Positions 20,285 to 31,401 of a DNA stretch of 64,000 nt are shown here, in pieces. The translations under genes were made by a program, and so were the position numbers. The DNA comes from Pristionchus mayeri (lineage: Eukaryota; Nematoda; Chromadorea; Rhabditida; Neodiplogasteridae). How positions within the stretch are numbered: the stretch's first letter is position 1; the number at the start of each line of letters is the position of its first letter. The stretch is taken from NCBI GenBank assembly GCA_036245805.1, contig BTRK01000001.1, forward strand, positions 16,065,087-16,129,086. The letters run 5' to 3'. Under the pieces are notes generated by a model, which was not told where the DNA came from, did not search any database, and was given only the letters and a program-made list of their open reading frames with translations.

Positions 20285-23085
20285 ATGGCCTCCTTATCAT
20301 GCCACTATTTCAATATCCGTTCAGTCGTTAATAAGCTCGATGCTTTCCGCTCATTCCTCATGGCAACCCAACCTGATATCGTATTCCTAACTGAGACATG
20401 GCTATCAAGCAAGACCCCATCATCTCTCATTATCGGATCTCTACCGTACACCATTATTCGCTCTGATCGATCCTCCCGTGGTGGCGGAACCTGCATCATT
20501 CTTCGTGATTACCTCTCTTTCTCCACAGTATCCCTTCCCTCCACCGAACACGAGATTACCTGTATCGACCTTTTCCACTCGAGTGCATACATTAGATTAT
20601 GTCTAGTCTATCGTCCTCCAAGCTATTCCATTTCCAAGACCGACTCCCTCATTAATTGCTTATCAGACATCCATGCATCGTCTCCACACCCCATCATTAT
20701 TTCCGGTGATTTTAACTCAGATTTCCTTTGTACCATTCCTACTCCCGCTGATCGTACATTTCGTGATTTCATTATATCTGCAAATCTCTCTCATTTTCAC
20801 ATGTTTCCAACGCGCGGCGTTAGATGTATCGATTGGGTCTTAGGTAACGATCCCACCGTAGTATCGGCCATTTCCGCTATTCCTCCCTTCCCTTCATGCG
20901 ACCATTCTGGTATTTCATTCTCCCTCTCGTCTCCTCAATCCCCACCTCAACCTCCCTTAATTCGAGACTTCTCTCGTGTCGATTATCCAGCTCTGTCCAA
21001 CCACCTTCTATCTATTGACTGGTTATCCTTATTTCGTGACTGTCCTGATATCGATTCCGTGTATAACCATTTCTCTTCTACAATTCATTCAGCTATTGAC
21101 CTCTTTGTCCCCTACCGTACTCCTCGACCTCCCTCTCTTTCATATCCAAGCCACGTTACTCGCTTAATTAAGCATCGTGATCAATTATTCGCTAAGATTC
21201 ATATCCCGGCTGTTAGAACTCTTTTTGACCATTGTAGTAAGAAATTACTTTTCGAGATTGACAAATGGACTCGTTACTCTACCCGTAAGAAATTAGCTCG
21301 TTCTAAAGATTTGTATCGCCATATTTCTTCTCTCGCAAAACCTAAGCTATCTATACCTGAACTAGTTTCATCTGATAATGAACCAGTTTATGATAGTTCT
21401 TCTATGTCTAATTTACTTGCTTCTGAATTCGCTTCTCATTTCACCTTAGATGATGGCCTTCTCCCCCCTCTCTCCTCCTTACCCATCTCTCCTTCACTCT
21501 CTCTATTCACCCTTTTCCCTCATGCAGTTTACAAAGCATTACGCAAATTGTCCCCATCTTGCTCTACAGGCTATGATGGCATTCCTCAGATTATTTTCTC
21601 TAAGTGTGCATATGCTCTATCTACCCCCTTAGCTGATATTTACAACCTCAGTCTCATTTCTGGGACTGTCCCATCAGCTTGGAAACATTCCCTTATTACT
21701 CCCATTCCTAAGCCGGGCAAAGATAGCAACCTTCCCTCCTCTTATAGACCCATCTCTATCATTTCTCCTGCTGCTAAGACCATGGAACGTCTCATCAAAG
21801 ACCACCTCAATAGTCACCTCTCTCGCTTCAATATCCTCCCTTCCAACCAGCACGGTTTCCGTTCTGGTGCTAGTGTTATTACAAATTTATTGACTTGTCA
21901 AAATGATTGGACTACTTCTCACTCTAAAAAGCTTACAACTGATGTAGTGTACATTGATTTCACTCGCGCTTTCGATGTTGTTCCGTACCCTAAATTAATT
22001 GCTCGATTATCTCACTACGGTATCCATGGTAATCTACTATCATGGATCGACTCCTTTCTATCCAACCGCACTTTCTCCGTTCATTTGCCCTCCGTGACTA
22101 GCGACCCCTTCCCCATCCTCTCAGGAGTACCACAAGGCAGTGTCCTAGGACCTATTCTCTTCTCCATCTATCTAGCTGATCTTTCTCGTCTCCTATCCAA
22201 GTTTCACAACGTATCCGTCCAATGTTATGCTGATGATGTCAAATTGTATATCTCCTACAATAAGTCGACCAAATCTGCTATTACTTCTGAATTTCAATCT
22301 GCCCTTGATTGCCTCTTTGAATGGACCCAACTCAACCAATTGTCTCTGTCTGCTTCTAAATGCTCTCATCTTCGTATAGGCTCCAAACAATCCTCCCCTC
22401 GCTACAATATTAATTCCATTCAGCTACCCCTCGAGAATAACGTCCGTGATCTAGGTGTTCAAGTCCGCTCTGACCTCAAGAATTCTTGCTCTATTAGAAA
22501 CCGTGCTCAGAAAGCCACCTCTAAGTTATTCCTGCTTCTCAAAGCCCTCCCATTCAACTGCCCCCACCATCCTTCTTCGTACTTACAAAGCGTATGTCCT
22601 TCCCCTCCTTGACTTTGCTTCTCCTTTTTGGAATCCTCATTACTTATCTGACATTGAAACTTGAGAAAGTTCAACATATTTTCACCCGTCAAGTCTTTTA
22701 TCGTTGCTTCCCCTCTCCTTCCTATCCTCTTTCTCTACCCTCCTACCCTGATCGTTTGAAACTTCTTGGCCTGCGCCCGCTTACTGAGAGGAGAGTCATA
22801 GGTGATATTTGTATGACTCATATGATTATGACTGGATCCACTATTATTCCCCGTTCGTCATTCTATGTATACAAACCTCAACGAGACCAGCGAGATCGAA
22901 CATCAACATTTGGTATCAATATCGAACTGACCACTAGCACTTCTAGATTTCATTCCTTTCCTGTTAGAACATCCAGATGGTATTCCCAACTCCCTGAAGA
23001 AATTCGAACCGCCCCCAACATACGAGTATTCAAGCGCCGATTACTGAACCACCCCTTAATCGCCATACTCTCTCACACTGAATAA
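20285..23085 (+). pseudogene. LINE ORF2: APE endonuclease + reverse transcriptase, two frameshifts
   Basis: ATG 20285 opens an apurinic-like endonuclease (FNIRSVVNKLDAF, FLTETWLS, SDRSSRGGGT, ISGDFNSD, SCDHSGIS) and then a reverse transcriptase (PIPKPGKDS, SYRPISI, VYIDFTRAFDVV, GVPQGSVLGPILF and the catalytic YADD at about 22225). Both catalytic domains are intact in the first 775 codons. Near 22550 the frame shifts, and a second shift near 22660 leads into a third frame that carries the C-terminal part with SRWYSQLPEEIR and ends at 23085. The mutations are few, so the copy is fairly young but inactive as it stands. Confidence 0.95.
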
Positions 23086-23207
23086 TTACTGAGAGTCAAT
23101 TCCCATTTCCTTGCTATTTGATCACTCATGTACCTTACTGTTTCGTCGCGCCTCGGGCGTAGATAAATTATTATTAATAGCCAACTCTAATCTGCCGTTG
23201 GACTCAC

Positions 23208-24771
23208 CTCGTTTTCCGATGAAGTCCGGAGGGAGGAGATGTCCTCAGGCACGTTCACAAACATCGATCCATCCATTCCGAAGTAAGTTCTGCTTAGGAG
23301 ATTCACTGCCTCTACACTCAGTCCGTGAATTGAAGCAGCGTGCACGTTCAGATCGGTCAGGGCCTCAACATGTTGATAAAAACAAGTATCTACCACCTTA
23401 AAATGGACGATTCTCTCGCGATTCCTCTCTCATAGGTATGGTTAGTAAATGTGTATGGAAAGCCGGAAATCGCAATGTCGATGCAATGCCTAACAAGCAA
23501 AATGAATTGATTGCTTAGACTTGATTAAACGGGTTGTAAGTTTTAGCCAATTACGTTAGATTTCTGCGTAGAAGTACGCATTATATAGACTATTGTGCGA
23601 ATGATTAGACTATACATTGAAGAGGAGGGGCGCTTCCGCTTCAGATATGCTGCGTGGAGGCAGTTTGATGTTGAGGACTCCAGTGAGGTCCTCGTTTCGG
23701 GAAAGACTCGCGATGAGGTTGTTGTTCCAGGACTTGAACTCTGCCTCTGACGCCCACTCAAATGAATACAAAATCAGGAGCATGAGGAACTGATCTCTTA
23801 TAGTTGTGTTTAAGATTGATAGGCTAAGCAACTTGCATCAGGCCATAGATACTTCAGGTAAATGTGCGCAGCTCGGGTGTGCCACAACAGATCGGGAGCT
23901 TTGAGCAGCGCTTCGGGCTCGAGAGAGGAACAGTCCAGCTGAAAATCTAGCTAATGACATGTGAAAAATCACTACAAAAATCGGATCTTTGCGGTAATTT
24001 TAAAGAAGGATTCTCCGCAACCACGAGCCTGGTTCTGTTTCAAATAGGGAGAGAACTCTTTTCAACTCGTGTGCTCTCTCACTCGACTATAGAGGAAACG
24101 AGGGAGGTGGGCCAAATAACGAAGAAGCGCCGAACAATCTCTTGGTGTACAGGGATTCCTCGGGGATCCAGTTTTCACATAGAAACATGACCGGGCTGTG
24201 CAATTGCTCGGTCCTCCCTCGCCTCCTTCTATATCCCCTCAATCGCTCCCTCCACAAGTGTACCACCTGTGTCTATAAATCAATTCTAGATAAAAACTCA
24301 CGGTGAATTTGTTCTCCACCCTGCAGCACTTGAATAGTCGCTGCAGCTGGTGAAATCCATTGTTGATATCGATCGAGAAGGTCTTCGATTGGCCATTGGG
24401 AGTCGTGACGGAGACGTCAGCCGTGTCCTCATCCATCTGAACACAATATTCCTCACTAGAAATCTTGTAAACTTTAAAAATATCATTGATCATTCTGAAT
24501 CCAATCCACCAAATGAAAAAGATAGCACATTATCTTCATTCCATGCACACTTTCGTAACTCGACCGGTCGATAGAGTGTCTCACGCCTCAAGTAACTAAC
24601 CGTAATCTCCATATCTTGGTACTTCACTCGATCTGCTTCTCTCTCCACTGGTCCGGCATTTCGTTCGAGGGCATTCAATCTTCTGTTCACACAGGAGAGA
24701 TTCGCCCGATCGATGAGGGGAAGACGATCGATTATCAGAAGGAGGACATCGTCGGGGAACTCATTCAGAGG
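23208..24771 (-). CDS. F-box protein, incomplete at both ends
   Basis: Exons in order: 24771-24601, 24436-24302, 23938-23833, 23794-23616 and 23396-23208, all phase-compatible, about 260 residues. The first carries an F-box: EFPDDVLLLIIDRLPLIDRA, then LSCVNRRLNALE. F-box proteins bind SKP1 and bring substrates to cullin-1 ubiquitin ligases. No ATG precedes the F-box exon in frame; the true first exon is upstream or lost. The last visible exon ends at a good donor (AACGAG/GTGAG), and 13 bp beyond that the 3' end of the LINE begins, so the terminal exon is displaced by at least 4 kb or deleted. I found no continuation beyond the LINE. The junction 23833/23794 uses a non-standard acceptor (ATAAGAG). 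Confidence 0.75.
24106..24135. mobile_element. Fragment of MITE family 2
   Basis: GGTGGGCCAAATAACGAAGA followed by AGCGCCG is one terminus of the family seen complete at 15472-15634 and 34383-34552. The other terminus is absent. It lies in an intron of the minus-strand F-box gene. Confidence 0.6.
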
Positions 24772-25290
24772 CTCAATTATATTATTATTATTTTTAGAAA
24801 GTAATTAGTTCGATCTAGCGATTGGATAACAGCGTTTGGAAACTATACGAGAAATAACAGAAAGTGCTTTGAAAATTCGTTTTTATGAGAGTAATTTGGC
24901 TTCGAATGAAGCCTTTCTCCCGGTTTCACGTTCAAGAGAAATTGTTTCCGGGCTTTATGGGCGGAGCTTGTGGAGATACTAACCAGATGACCAGTTATCC
25001 GTCGAATGAGCGTGCGGCTGCGATTTAGAGCATTATTCAGACAGTCGAAAGATCAAAGATCATGAAAAACCCACGCGGGATTCAGAACACAGAAATTGAC
25101 GGCTCGAGCAGCTAAGCGCCGACCCCCAAGAATCCCATTACTAGAAATGAAGGGAGATGAGGAATCGACTAGGCGATAAATGATGGATTTCAATAATTTG
25201 TATTTAAATTTCAGAAACGTTTCCATAATGCTACGTTCAAGTACAGAAAAATTTATTTCCAACTCCATGTGTACCTGTTGCTATGATGTG
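24772..25290. other. Region upstream of the minus-strand F-box gene
   Basis: It should contain the start of the minus-strand F-box gene. A 71-codon minus-strand frame (25268-25053, starting MELEINFSVLERSIMETF) lies here, but I could not join it to the F-box exon in phase. GATCAAAGATCA occurs at about 25051. Confidence 0.45.
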
Positions 25291-25319
25291 AACAGTATTG
25301 GAAAGCCATCCCATAGTCC

Positions 25320-25440
25320 ATAGTCGCAGACCTCTCTCACACTCTATTGCTCGGGAAAGTCCTCACTTGCAATCATTAATTTCTAATGTTTCCGTGGTAT
25401 CCTCGACGCCTCGGGCGTTGATAAATTGTTATATTCGATG
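25320..25440 (+). mobile_element. 3' fragment of a LINE related to 19250-23195
   Basis: CCTCTCTCACACTCTATTGC is followed by a GACGCCTCGGGCGTTGATAA stretch, matching the last ~120 bp of the LINE (…CTCTCACACTGAATAATTAC … GCGCCTCGGGCGTAGATAA). It is truncated at the 5' end, as is usual for LINE insertions. It was carried along in the segmental duplication (second copy at 28490-28605). Confidence 0.7.
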
Positions 25441-26018
25441 TTTTGTAAAATTGTCAGTTCAGACACATCAAAGGAAATGCAGGTAAAATGTGAGCTCTTG
25501 TGCCTTTCGACCTTTCCTTATCAGTAAATCATCTCGTTCTCTGCCTTTTCAATTGATCAAATCACTCTGCTCACTCATCTCTAACTCAATTCGAATGGTT
25601 GATTACTCGACGAAATTTCTGTTACTTCAAGTTAGTTAAAACTTCATTCTACTATTCATTTTAGAGAATGTTGTTATAGAGACCATATTTAAAATTTCAT
25701 TGCAAAAATGAATATTTAAAAGCCTGAACGTAGTAGTTATCTCTTCCACCACTCATCTCTTCCCTCTGGCACGAAAGGAAGTTGGTCTCTATGTCTGATA
25801 GCCTCTCATAAGAAGCCTTCCCTGTGGGCGCTAATTGCCCATCCACTATCATCATTTAGGGTTAGCTTCCCCTCCGATCTTATGATTTAGGGTCAGTAAA
25901 TGACGCTCCGCCCCCTTTACAGAAGCAATAAACGAGGCATAATCTGGTCAACTCCATTCATTATCACATTCTTCCCATTTGTCTTTCTCTCCTCTCCTTC
26001 ACAATATCTACCCTGGAC

Positions 26019-27986
26019 ATGGATACTTTCCCTATCATGGATCTCCCTCCTGAAGTTCTGATCAACGTTCTCGACAAAGTTGGAGGGCAAAGAGAACTAC
26101 TGTGAGTTTACTTCATTCCTTCTTCTCATTCTAATTCGACTTATTTTAGAGATCCAGTCATGACAAATCTCCGACTGGTCAATCGCCACTTCAACAGAAT
26201 TATTTCGAATCCGAGAAATGTTCGAGGACTCGAGTCAACTCGAATGAGAGTTGCTCAAATCACAATTGCTCAGGTCAGTTCACTTACACGGACTTTTGTT
26301 GATTGACTTGTGCTAAATATAGCGGGTTAGACACCTAGACACGAATGATCGATTATGACTCTTTCCAGATCGGCAGATCGTTCGTAATCCGTGTCGTAGT
26401 GAAAGGGAAGGATATTATCCACGCTTTCCCAGATGCGGCATGCTTTCATCTGAGAAGGAGAAAGGGATATCAGATCGATGATGGATGGGTAGGTCACTGA
26501 TTCATCGATTGATCGATTCGCGTTAAAATTTCAGATCAAATTAATGGAGAGACACAAGGACATTTCATGCGAGGCTCCCCAAGACTTCTTCGATACTCTC
26601 TCGAGTGTTCTCGACAAATATTCCACTGACTACCTTCATTTTGCAAATGTGAGTTTTGCGTTCCTCAGATGTTCGAATACTGAACAAGGTGTGAACTACT
26701 CAGGAGGAGGCGCCCAAGTTGGAATCAGTCCAGCTTGGGTGCCTCCTCCCAAGTTGGATTCAATGCAGCAAAGTTTTATTCCGGGCTGGATCCAACTTGT
26801 AATAGACGTTAGCGTAGGGGGATTAACCCAAGGGTAGCCCAAGTTGGATACAGGGCTGATGATTCCAACTTGGGCGCCTCCACTTGAGTATGTAGGATTG
26901 ACTGGGAAACTCGCTTAATTCTGCGCTCTCTCTCACCCATCCAAACGGCGTTGAGTAGAGTGATCAACCTCTTCATTCAGATCCTTCTCACTCGTTCCTT
27001 CCTCTCTTCTCTCATTTCGATTCTCCGTCGCCATTCTCGAATTCCATCGGTCGATTTCGAAGAATGTGGAAGTGAAAAAGGAGGAGAAACAGAATTCGCA
27101 AAAGATGTGGACGACGAAATCTTCGGAGAGTGAGTTTTTTTCCGACAATAAATAAAAAACAACAACAAAATATTCAGGCTTTCGAGTCACTTCACCGCCC
27201 TTGAAAACGTCCCGAGCCGATTCGTGACATCGAAATTCTTGGAGAGATTCACTGTTGACTCAAGTTCGAACCTCGAGTTGAGATTCATTCCTGTCAGAGG
27301 AGAGGTAAGTAATTATCTTTTCTCATCTGTTCTCCTCCTTTCTTTCTAATATAACTAAAAATCCTGATAAACTTGTATACGCCCAGGGGAGATATGGGAA
27401 CAGTGGGTTGGTCAGAAATAGGAAGTGAGCCAAATATCAGAGAAATACAATTCCTGGTAACCGAAACAACAATAAATTCTCGCAGGTCCCTCCCATTTCT
27501 GTTCGCTGTTTCTCCAGTATCTTCTTCTTCAATTCTTTCCGATTCTCGACGACTGTCAGTGAAATAATCGATGCGGCTGAGGTCAGTTAGCCTTAATAAA
27601 TTTTAAAATATTGTTAAAAATATTCGAATACCTAATTTGAGGGGCGAATCAGGAGAGGTTTGATCAAGCGATGGATTCTCTCCCTCACTGATGAAGAATC
27701 GGAGATTAGATCTTTCGTCAACAAATGCGCACGAATTCTCAACTATCAAGTGAGTTTCGTTCTTTCTCCTTGTTTTTATGTGAGAAGAATACTCATTTCA
27801 TGATAACTTATCGTGTTTTTTTAGGTTGGAGAAAACGCTGCACGTCGTCGGTTCAAGCTCTTTAAAGTGTTCAATCTGAATGGAGAATCGAGTGAAGTTC
27901 ACGTCGCGATTCGATGGGAAGAAAGACGTCATCGACGAGGTTTCATCGCTGAAGTCGGAACGAGGAAGAGGAGGGAGATACTGTAG
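26019..27986 (+). CDS. F-box protein, copy A of a tandem pair (open)
   Basis: Nine exons: 26019-26101, 26150-26273, 26369-26488, 26535-26648, 26981-27129, 27178-27304, 27486-27581, 27642-27749 and 27825-27986. Phases agree throughout and give 360 residues. The N-terminus is an F-box (MDLPPEVLINVLDKVGG, then NLRLVNRHFNRIIS). The rest is nematode-specific with no motif I can name; the C-terminus is basic (RRRFKLFK, RWEERRHRRGF). By family it would act as a substrate adaptor of an SCF ubiquitin ligase. A 190-bp MITE sits in intron 4. The start ATG is the first in the exon; copy B has one two codons earlier. Confidence 0.88.
26699..26888. mobile_element. MITE-like element, family 3 (copy 2)
   Basis: Ends CTCAGGAGGAGGCGCCCAAG and CTTGGGCGCCTCCACTTGAG are inverted repeats; inside are further inverted CAAGTTGGA blocks. 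190 bp. It is in intron 4 of F-box copy A, 50 bp after the donor. Confidence 0.92.
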
Positions 27987-28248
27987 AATCATCTCGAAAT
28001 AACTTTTATTGTTTTATCTGTTTGTTTTATCTGAACTTATTACTGTGATTAATTGACTTGTATTGCATGGAATTCATAAAATTGAAAAAAATTGATAATC
28101 GGAGAAAACACAAGGCTATGTTAGCTAATCATTCATCTCATTCGTAGTTCATAAAGATAGCAGACTCCTCTCGTGTCTATCTAAACATCGTCCACCTACC
28201 GTCAATGATTCCACTCGACGATCTCTTAGGGTGGGCCCATGTCTCAAA

Positions 28249-28455
28249 TCAAGACTGATAAGTGAGGGGCTTCGTCTCACCGGGAGCATTGTTGCTAGCA
28301 CCAGATCCGAATCCGCCTCTCGAAGATCCTCCAGACGACGAACCTCCCCAAGCCGGAGTAATCAAAGTTGTTTTGATCTGTTCTGCGTACGTGCATCTCA
28401 ACTTTACGCGGGATTCAAACATTTCCAACTCCACGCCCTGTCCTGTTGCCATGAT
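28249..28455 (-). CDS. Possible small Ser/Gly-rich protein
   Basis: A minus-strand frame from an internal ATG near 28452 to the TAA/TGA at 28249 reads MATGQGVELEMFE, then a GGSSSGGSSRGGFGSG tail. A related stretch with TCTGTTCTGCGTACGTGCAT recurs near 31485 (TCTGTTCTCCATACGTGCAT), at the far end of the duplicated block, so the unit may be an old gene fragment. No splice structure or family is evident. Low confidence that it is expressed. Confidence 0.3.
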   Translation of the reverse strand: MMATGQGVELEMFESRVKLRCTYAEQIKTTLITPAWGGSSSGGSSRGGFGSGASNNAPGETKPLTYQS

Positions 28456-28489
28456 GTAGACCGTAATGGAAACATATCCCATAGTCAGA

Positions 28490-28605
28490 CCTCTCTCACA
28501 CTCAATGACTCAGGAGAGTCCCCCCCCCCCCCACCTGCAACATTTAATTACTAATGTTTTCGAGGTATCGTCGCGCCTCGGTTTTAGATAAATTATTAGA
28601 TCCAC
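28490..28605 (+). mobile_element. 3' fragment of a LINE (duplicated copy)
   Basis: Counterpart of 25320-25440: CCTCTCTCACACTCAATGAC, then GCGCCTCGGTTTTAGATAAA. A run of 12 C (about 28520-28531) has expanded inside it. Confidence 0.65.
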
Positions 28606-29173
28606 AATATTGTCAATTTGTCAATTCAGACATTAACGGTTAAAGGAAATGCAGATAATATGTGAGCTCATGCGTTACTCGACCTTCCTTATCAGTAAAT
28701 CATTCTCGTTCTCTACCTTTTCAAATGATCAAAATCGCTCTCCTCACCCACTCAACTCTAACTCGAACCGAAGTAAGGATAGGCCATCAGTTTCCACTTC
28801 AAGTGAGTTACTTTATTCCATCATACATTTGTGTACTATGTTGAGACCTTGTACAGAATTTCGTTGTGAAAAGGCGTGTAACAGCCTGAATCGATAATCC
28901 CTTCTTCCACCACTCAACTCTTCCCTCTGGCACTAAAGGTAGTTTGTCTCTGTGTCTGATAGCCTATCATAAGAAGCCTTCTCTGTGGGCGCTAATTGCC
29001 CTTCCACTCTCATCGTTTAGGGTTAGCTTCCCCTCCGATCTTATGATTTAGGGTCAGTAAATGACGCTCCGCCCCCTTTACAGAAGCAATAAACGAGGCA
29101 TAATCTGGTCAACTCCATTCATTATCACATTCATCCCACTTATCTTTCTCTCCTCTCCTTCACAATATCTACC

Positions 29174-31093
29174 ATGGACATGGATACTTTCCCTATCATG
29201 GATCTCCCTCCTGAAGTTCTGATCAACGTTCTCGACAAAGTTGGAGGGCAAAGAGAACTACTGTGAGTTTACTTCATTCCTTCTTCTCATTCTAATTCGA
29301 CTTATTTCAGTGATCCAGTCATGACAAATCTCCGACTGGTCAATCGCCACTTCAACAGAATTATTTCGAATCCGAGAAATGTTCGAGGACTCGAGTCGAC
29401 TCGAATGAGAGTTGCTCAGATCACAATTGCGCAGGTCAGTTCACTTACACGGAGTTTTGTTGATTGACTTGTGTTACATATTGCGGGTTAGACACCTAGA
29501 CACGAATGATCGATTATGACTCTTTTCAGATCGGCAGATCGTTCGTAATCCGTGTCGTAGTGAAAGGGAAGGAGACAATCCACGCGTTTCCAGATGCGGC
29601 ATGCTTTCATCTGAGAAGGAGAAAGGGATATCAGATCGATGATGGATGGGTAGGTCACTGATTGATCGATTGATCGATTCGCATTGCTAACGCGTTGAAA
29701 TTTCAGATCAAATTGATGGAGAGACACAAGGACATTTCATGCGAAGCTCCCCAAGACTTCTTCGATACTCTTTCGAGTGTTCTCGACAAATATTCCACTG
29801 ACTACCTTCATTTTGCAAATGTGAGTTTTGCGTTCCTCAGATGTTCGAATACTGAACAAGGTGTGAACTACTCAGGAGGAGGCGCCCAAGTTGGAATCAG
29901 TCCAGCTTGGGTGCCTCCTCCCAAATTGGATTCAAAGCAGCAAAGTTTTATTCCGGGCTGGATCCAACTTGTAATAGACTTTAGCGTAGGGGGAGGAACC
30001 CAAGGGTAGCCCAAGTTGGATACAGGGCTGATGATTCCAACTTGGGCACCTCCACTTGAATATGTAGGATTGACTGGACAACTCGCTTAATTCTGCGCTC
30101 TCTCTCACCCATCCAAACGGCGTTGTGTAGAGTGATCAACCTCTTCATTCAGATCCTTCTCACTCGTTCTTTCCTCTCTTCTCTCATTTAGGAGAAACGG
30201 AATTCGCAAAAGATGTGGACGACGAAATCTTCGGAGAGTGAGTATCAATATCTTCTTCATTTTTTTCGAAAATAAATAAAAAAAACAGCAAAATATTCAG
30301 GCTTTCGAGTCACTTCACCGCCCTTGAAAACGTTCCGAGTCGATTCGTGACATCGAAATTCTTGGAGAGATTCACTATTGACTCAAGTTCGAACCTCCAG
30401 TTGAGATTCATTCCTGTCAGAGGCGAGGTAAGAAATTATCTTTTCTAAGTTATCCTCCTTTCTTTCTAATCTGACTAGGAAAAATCCTGAAAAACTTACG
30501 TTTGTCTCGGCGAGATTGCAAAAGATGGGGTCGGTTAGATATAAGGAGTGGGCCAATTATCAGAGAAGTAACTGAAAATCCGGTCACGCGAAACAACAAA
30601 AAATTCTCGCAGGTCCCTCCCATTTCTGTTCGCTGTTTCTCCAGTATCTTCTTCTTCAATTCATTCACTTTCTCGACGACTATCAATGAAATAATCGATG
30701 CGGCTGAGGTCAGTTAGCATAAATACATTTTAAAATATTGTTAAAAATATTCAAATGTCTAATTTGAGGCGCGAATCAAGAGAGGTTCGATCAAGCGATG
30801 GAAACTCTCCCTCATTGATGAAGAATCGGAGATCAGATCTTTCGTTAGCAAATGTGGACGAATTCTCTATTATCAAGTGAGTTTTATCTCATTATATTGA
30901 AAACATGCTCAATTCATGAAAACATATCGTTATTTCTCAGGTTGGGGAAAATGCTGAACGTCGTCGGTTCAAGCTCTTCAAGCTCTTCAATCTGAATGGA
31001 GAATCGAATGAAGTTCACGTCGTGATTCGATGGGAAGAAAGACGTCATCGACGAGGATTCATCGTAGAAGTCGGAACAAGGAAGATGAAGTAG
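29174..31093 (+). pseudogene. F-box gene, copy B of the tandem pair; exon 5 broken
   Basis: Exon equivalents: 29174-29262, 29311-29434, 29530-29649, 29707-29820, 30153-30237 (exon 5), 30301-30427, 30613-30708, 30769-30876 and 30941-31093. All except exon 5 keep length and phase relative to copy A. Exon 5 is 85 bp against 149 bp in copy A; the missing 64 bp shift the frame and bring a TAG in frame right at the deletion. The TAG forms an acceptor-like TTTAG, but splicing there leaves the wrong phase and skipping exon 5 also leads to a stop in exon 6. The N-terminal F-box (MDLPPEVLINVLDKVGG) is intact, so a truncated F-box-only product of about 150 residues is possible. Confidence 0.83.
29871..30059. 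mobile_element. MITE-like element, family 3 (copy 3)
   Basis: Same position and nearly the same sequence as 26699-26888, in intron 4 of F-box copy B. The insertion therefore predates the segmental duplication. The right terminus has one change (CTTGGGCACCTCCACTTGAA). Confidence 0.9.
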
Positions 31094-31281
31094 ATACTGT
31101 AGAATCATCTCGAATTCACTTTTATTGTTTTTATCTGCTCTTCTTCTTGTGTTGCGTAAAATGGAATAAAATGTACGGATAATTGGAAGAAAACACATTC
31201 GCAAAGCAATGCCATCAATCGTTTATTCCCTGTTCGTAGTTCATAAAGATAGCATGCTCCTATCGTGTATAATAATGGCCC

Positions 31282-31401
31282 ATTCATAGTCGAAAAAGCT
31301 GAGGGCTCACTCTCTTCATTTCCCGAACTCTCTCACCGGTCGACCGGTCAAGAGAGTTCGGGAAATGAAGAGAATGACTCCTCAGCTTTTCGACTATGAA
31401 T
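31282..31401. repeat. 120-bp palindrome
   Basis: ATTCATAGTCGAAAAAGCTG at the left is matched by CAGCTTTTCGACTATGAAT at the right; the inner TTCATTTCCCGAACTCTCTC is matched by GAGAGTTCGGGAAATGAA around a centre CCGGTCGACCGG. Arms are nearly perfect. It looks like a small MITE and its inner part belongs to the dispersed CTCTCTC motif group. Confidence 0.9.

Larger units (their letters stand above)
19250..23195 (+). mobile_element. CR1/jockey-type LINE (non-LTR retrotransposon)
   Basis: This is a nearly full-length element with a 5' region holding three direct repeats of about 20 bp (CTCTCCTCTCTTCCCTCA type, 19275-19336), ORF1 (19456-20267), ORF2 with endonuclease and reverse transcriptase (20285-23085), and a short 3' tail. 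The tail carries GCCTCGGGCGTAGATAAATT followed by ATTATTAAT. Two tail-only fragments of similar sequence occur at 25320-25440 and 28490-28605. No clear target-site duplication was found, so the ends are approximate. It lies on the strand opposite to the neighbouring F-box gene. Confidence 0.95.
25270..28000. repeat. Segmental duplication, copy A
   Basis: This block is matched in the same orientation by about 28430-31110. Shared parts are a LINE 3' fragment, a promoter-proximal block with AGGGTTAGCTTCCCCTCCGA and GTAAATGACGCTCCGCCCCC, all exons and introns of an F-box gene, and an intronic MITE. Identity is very high in exons 1-4 and lower in introns 5-8. Confidence 0.93.
28430..31110. repeat. 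Segmental duplication, copy B
   Basis: This is the tandem partner of 25270-28000, with an offset of about 3.15 kb. It retains every exon but has a 64-bp deletion inside exon 5 and many small changes in introns. Confidence 0.93.
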
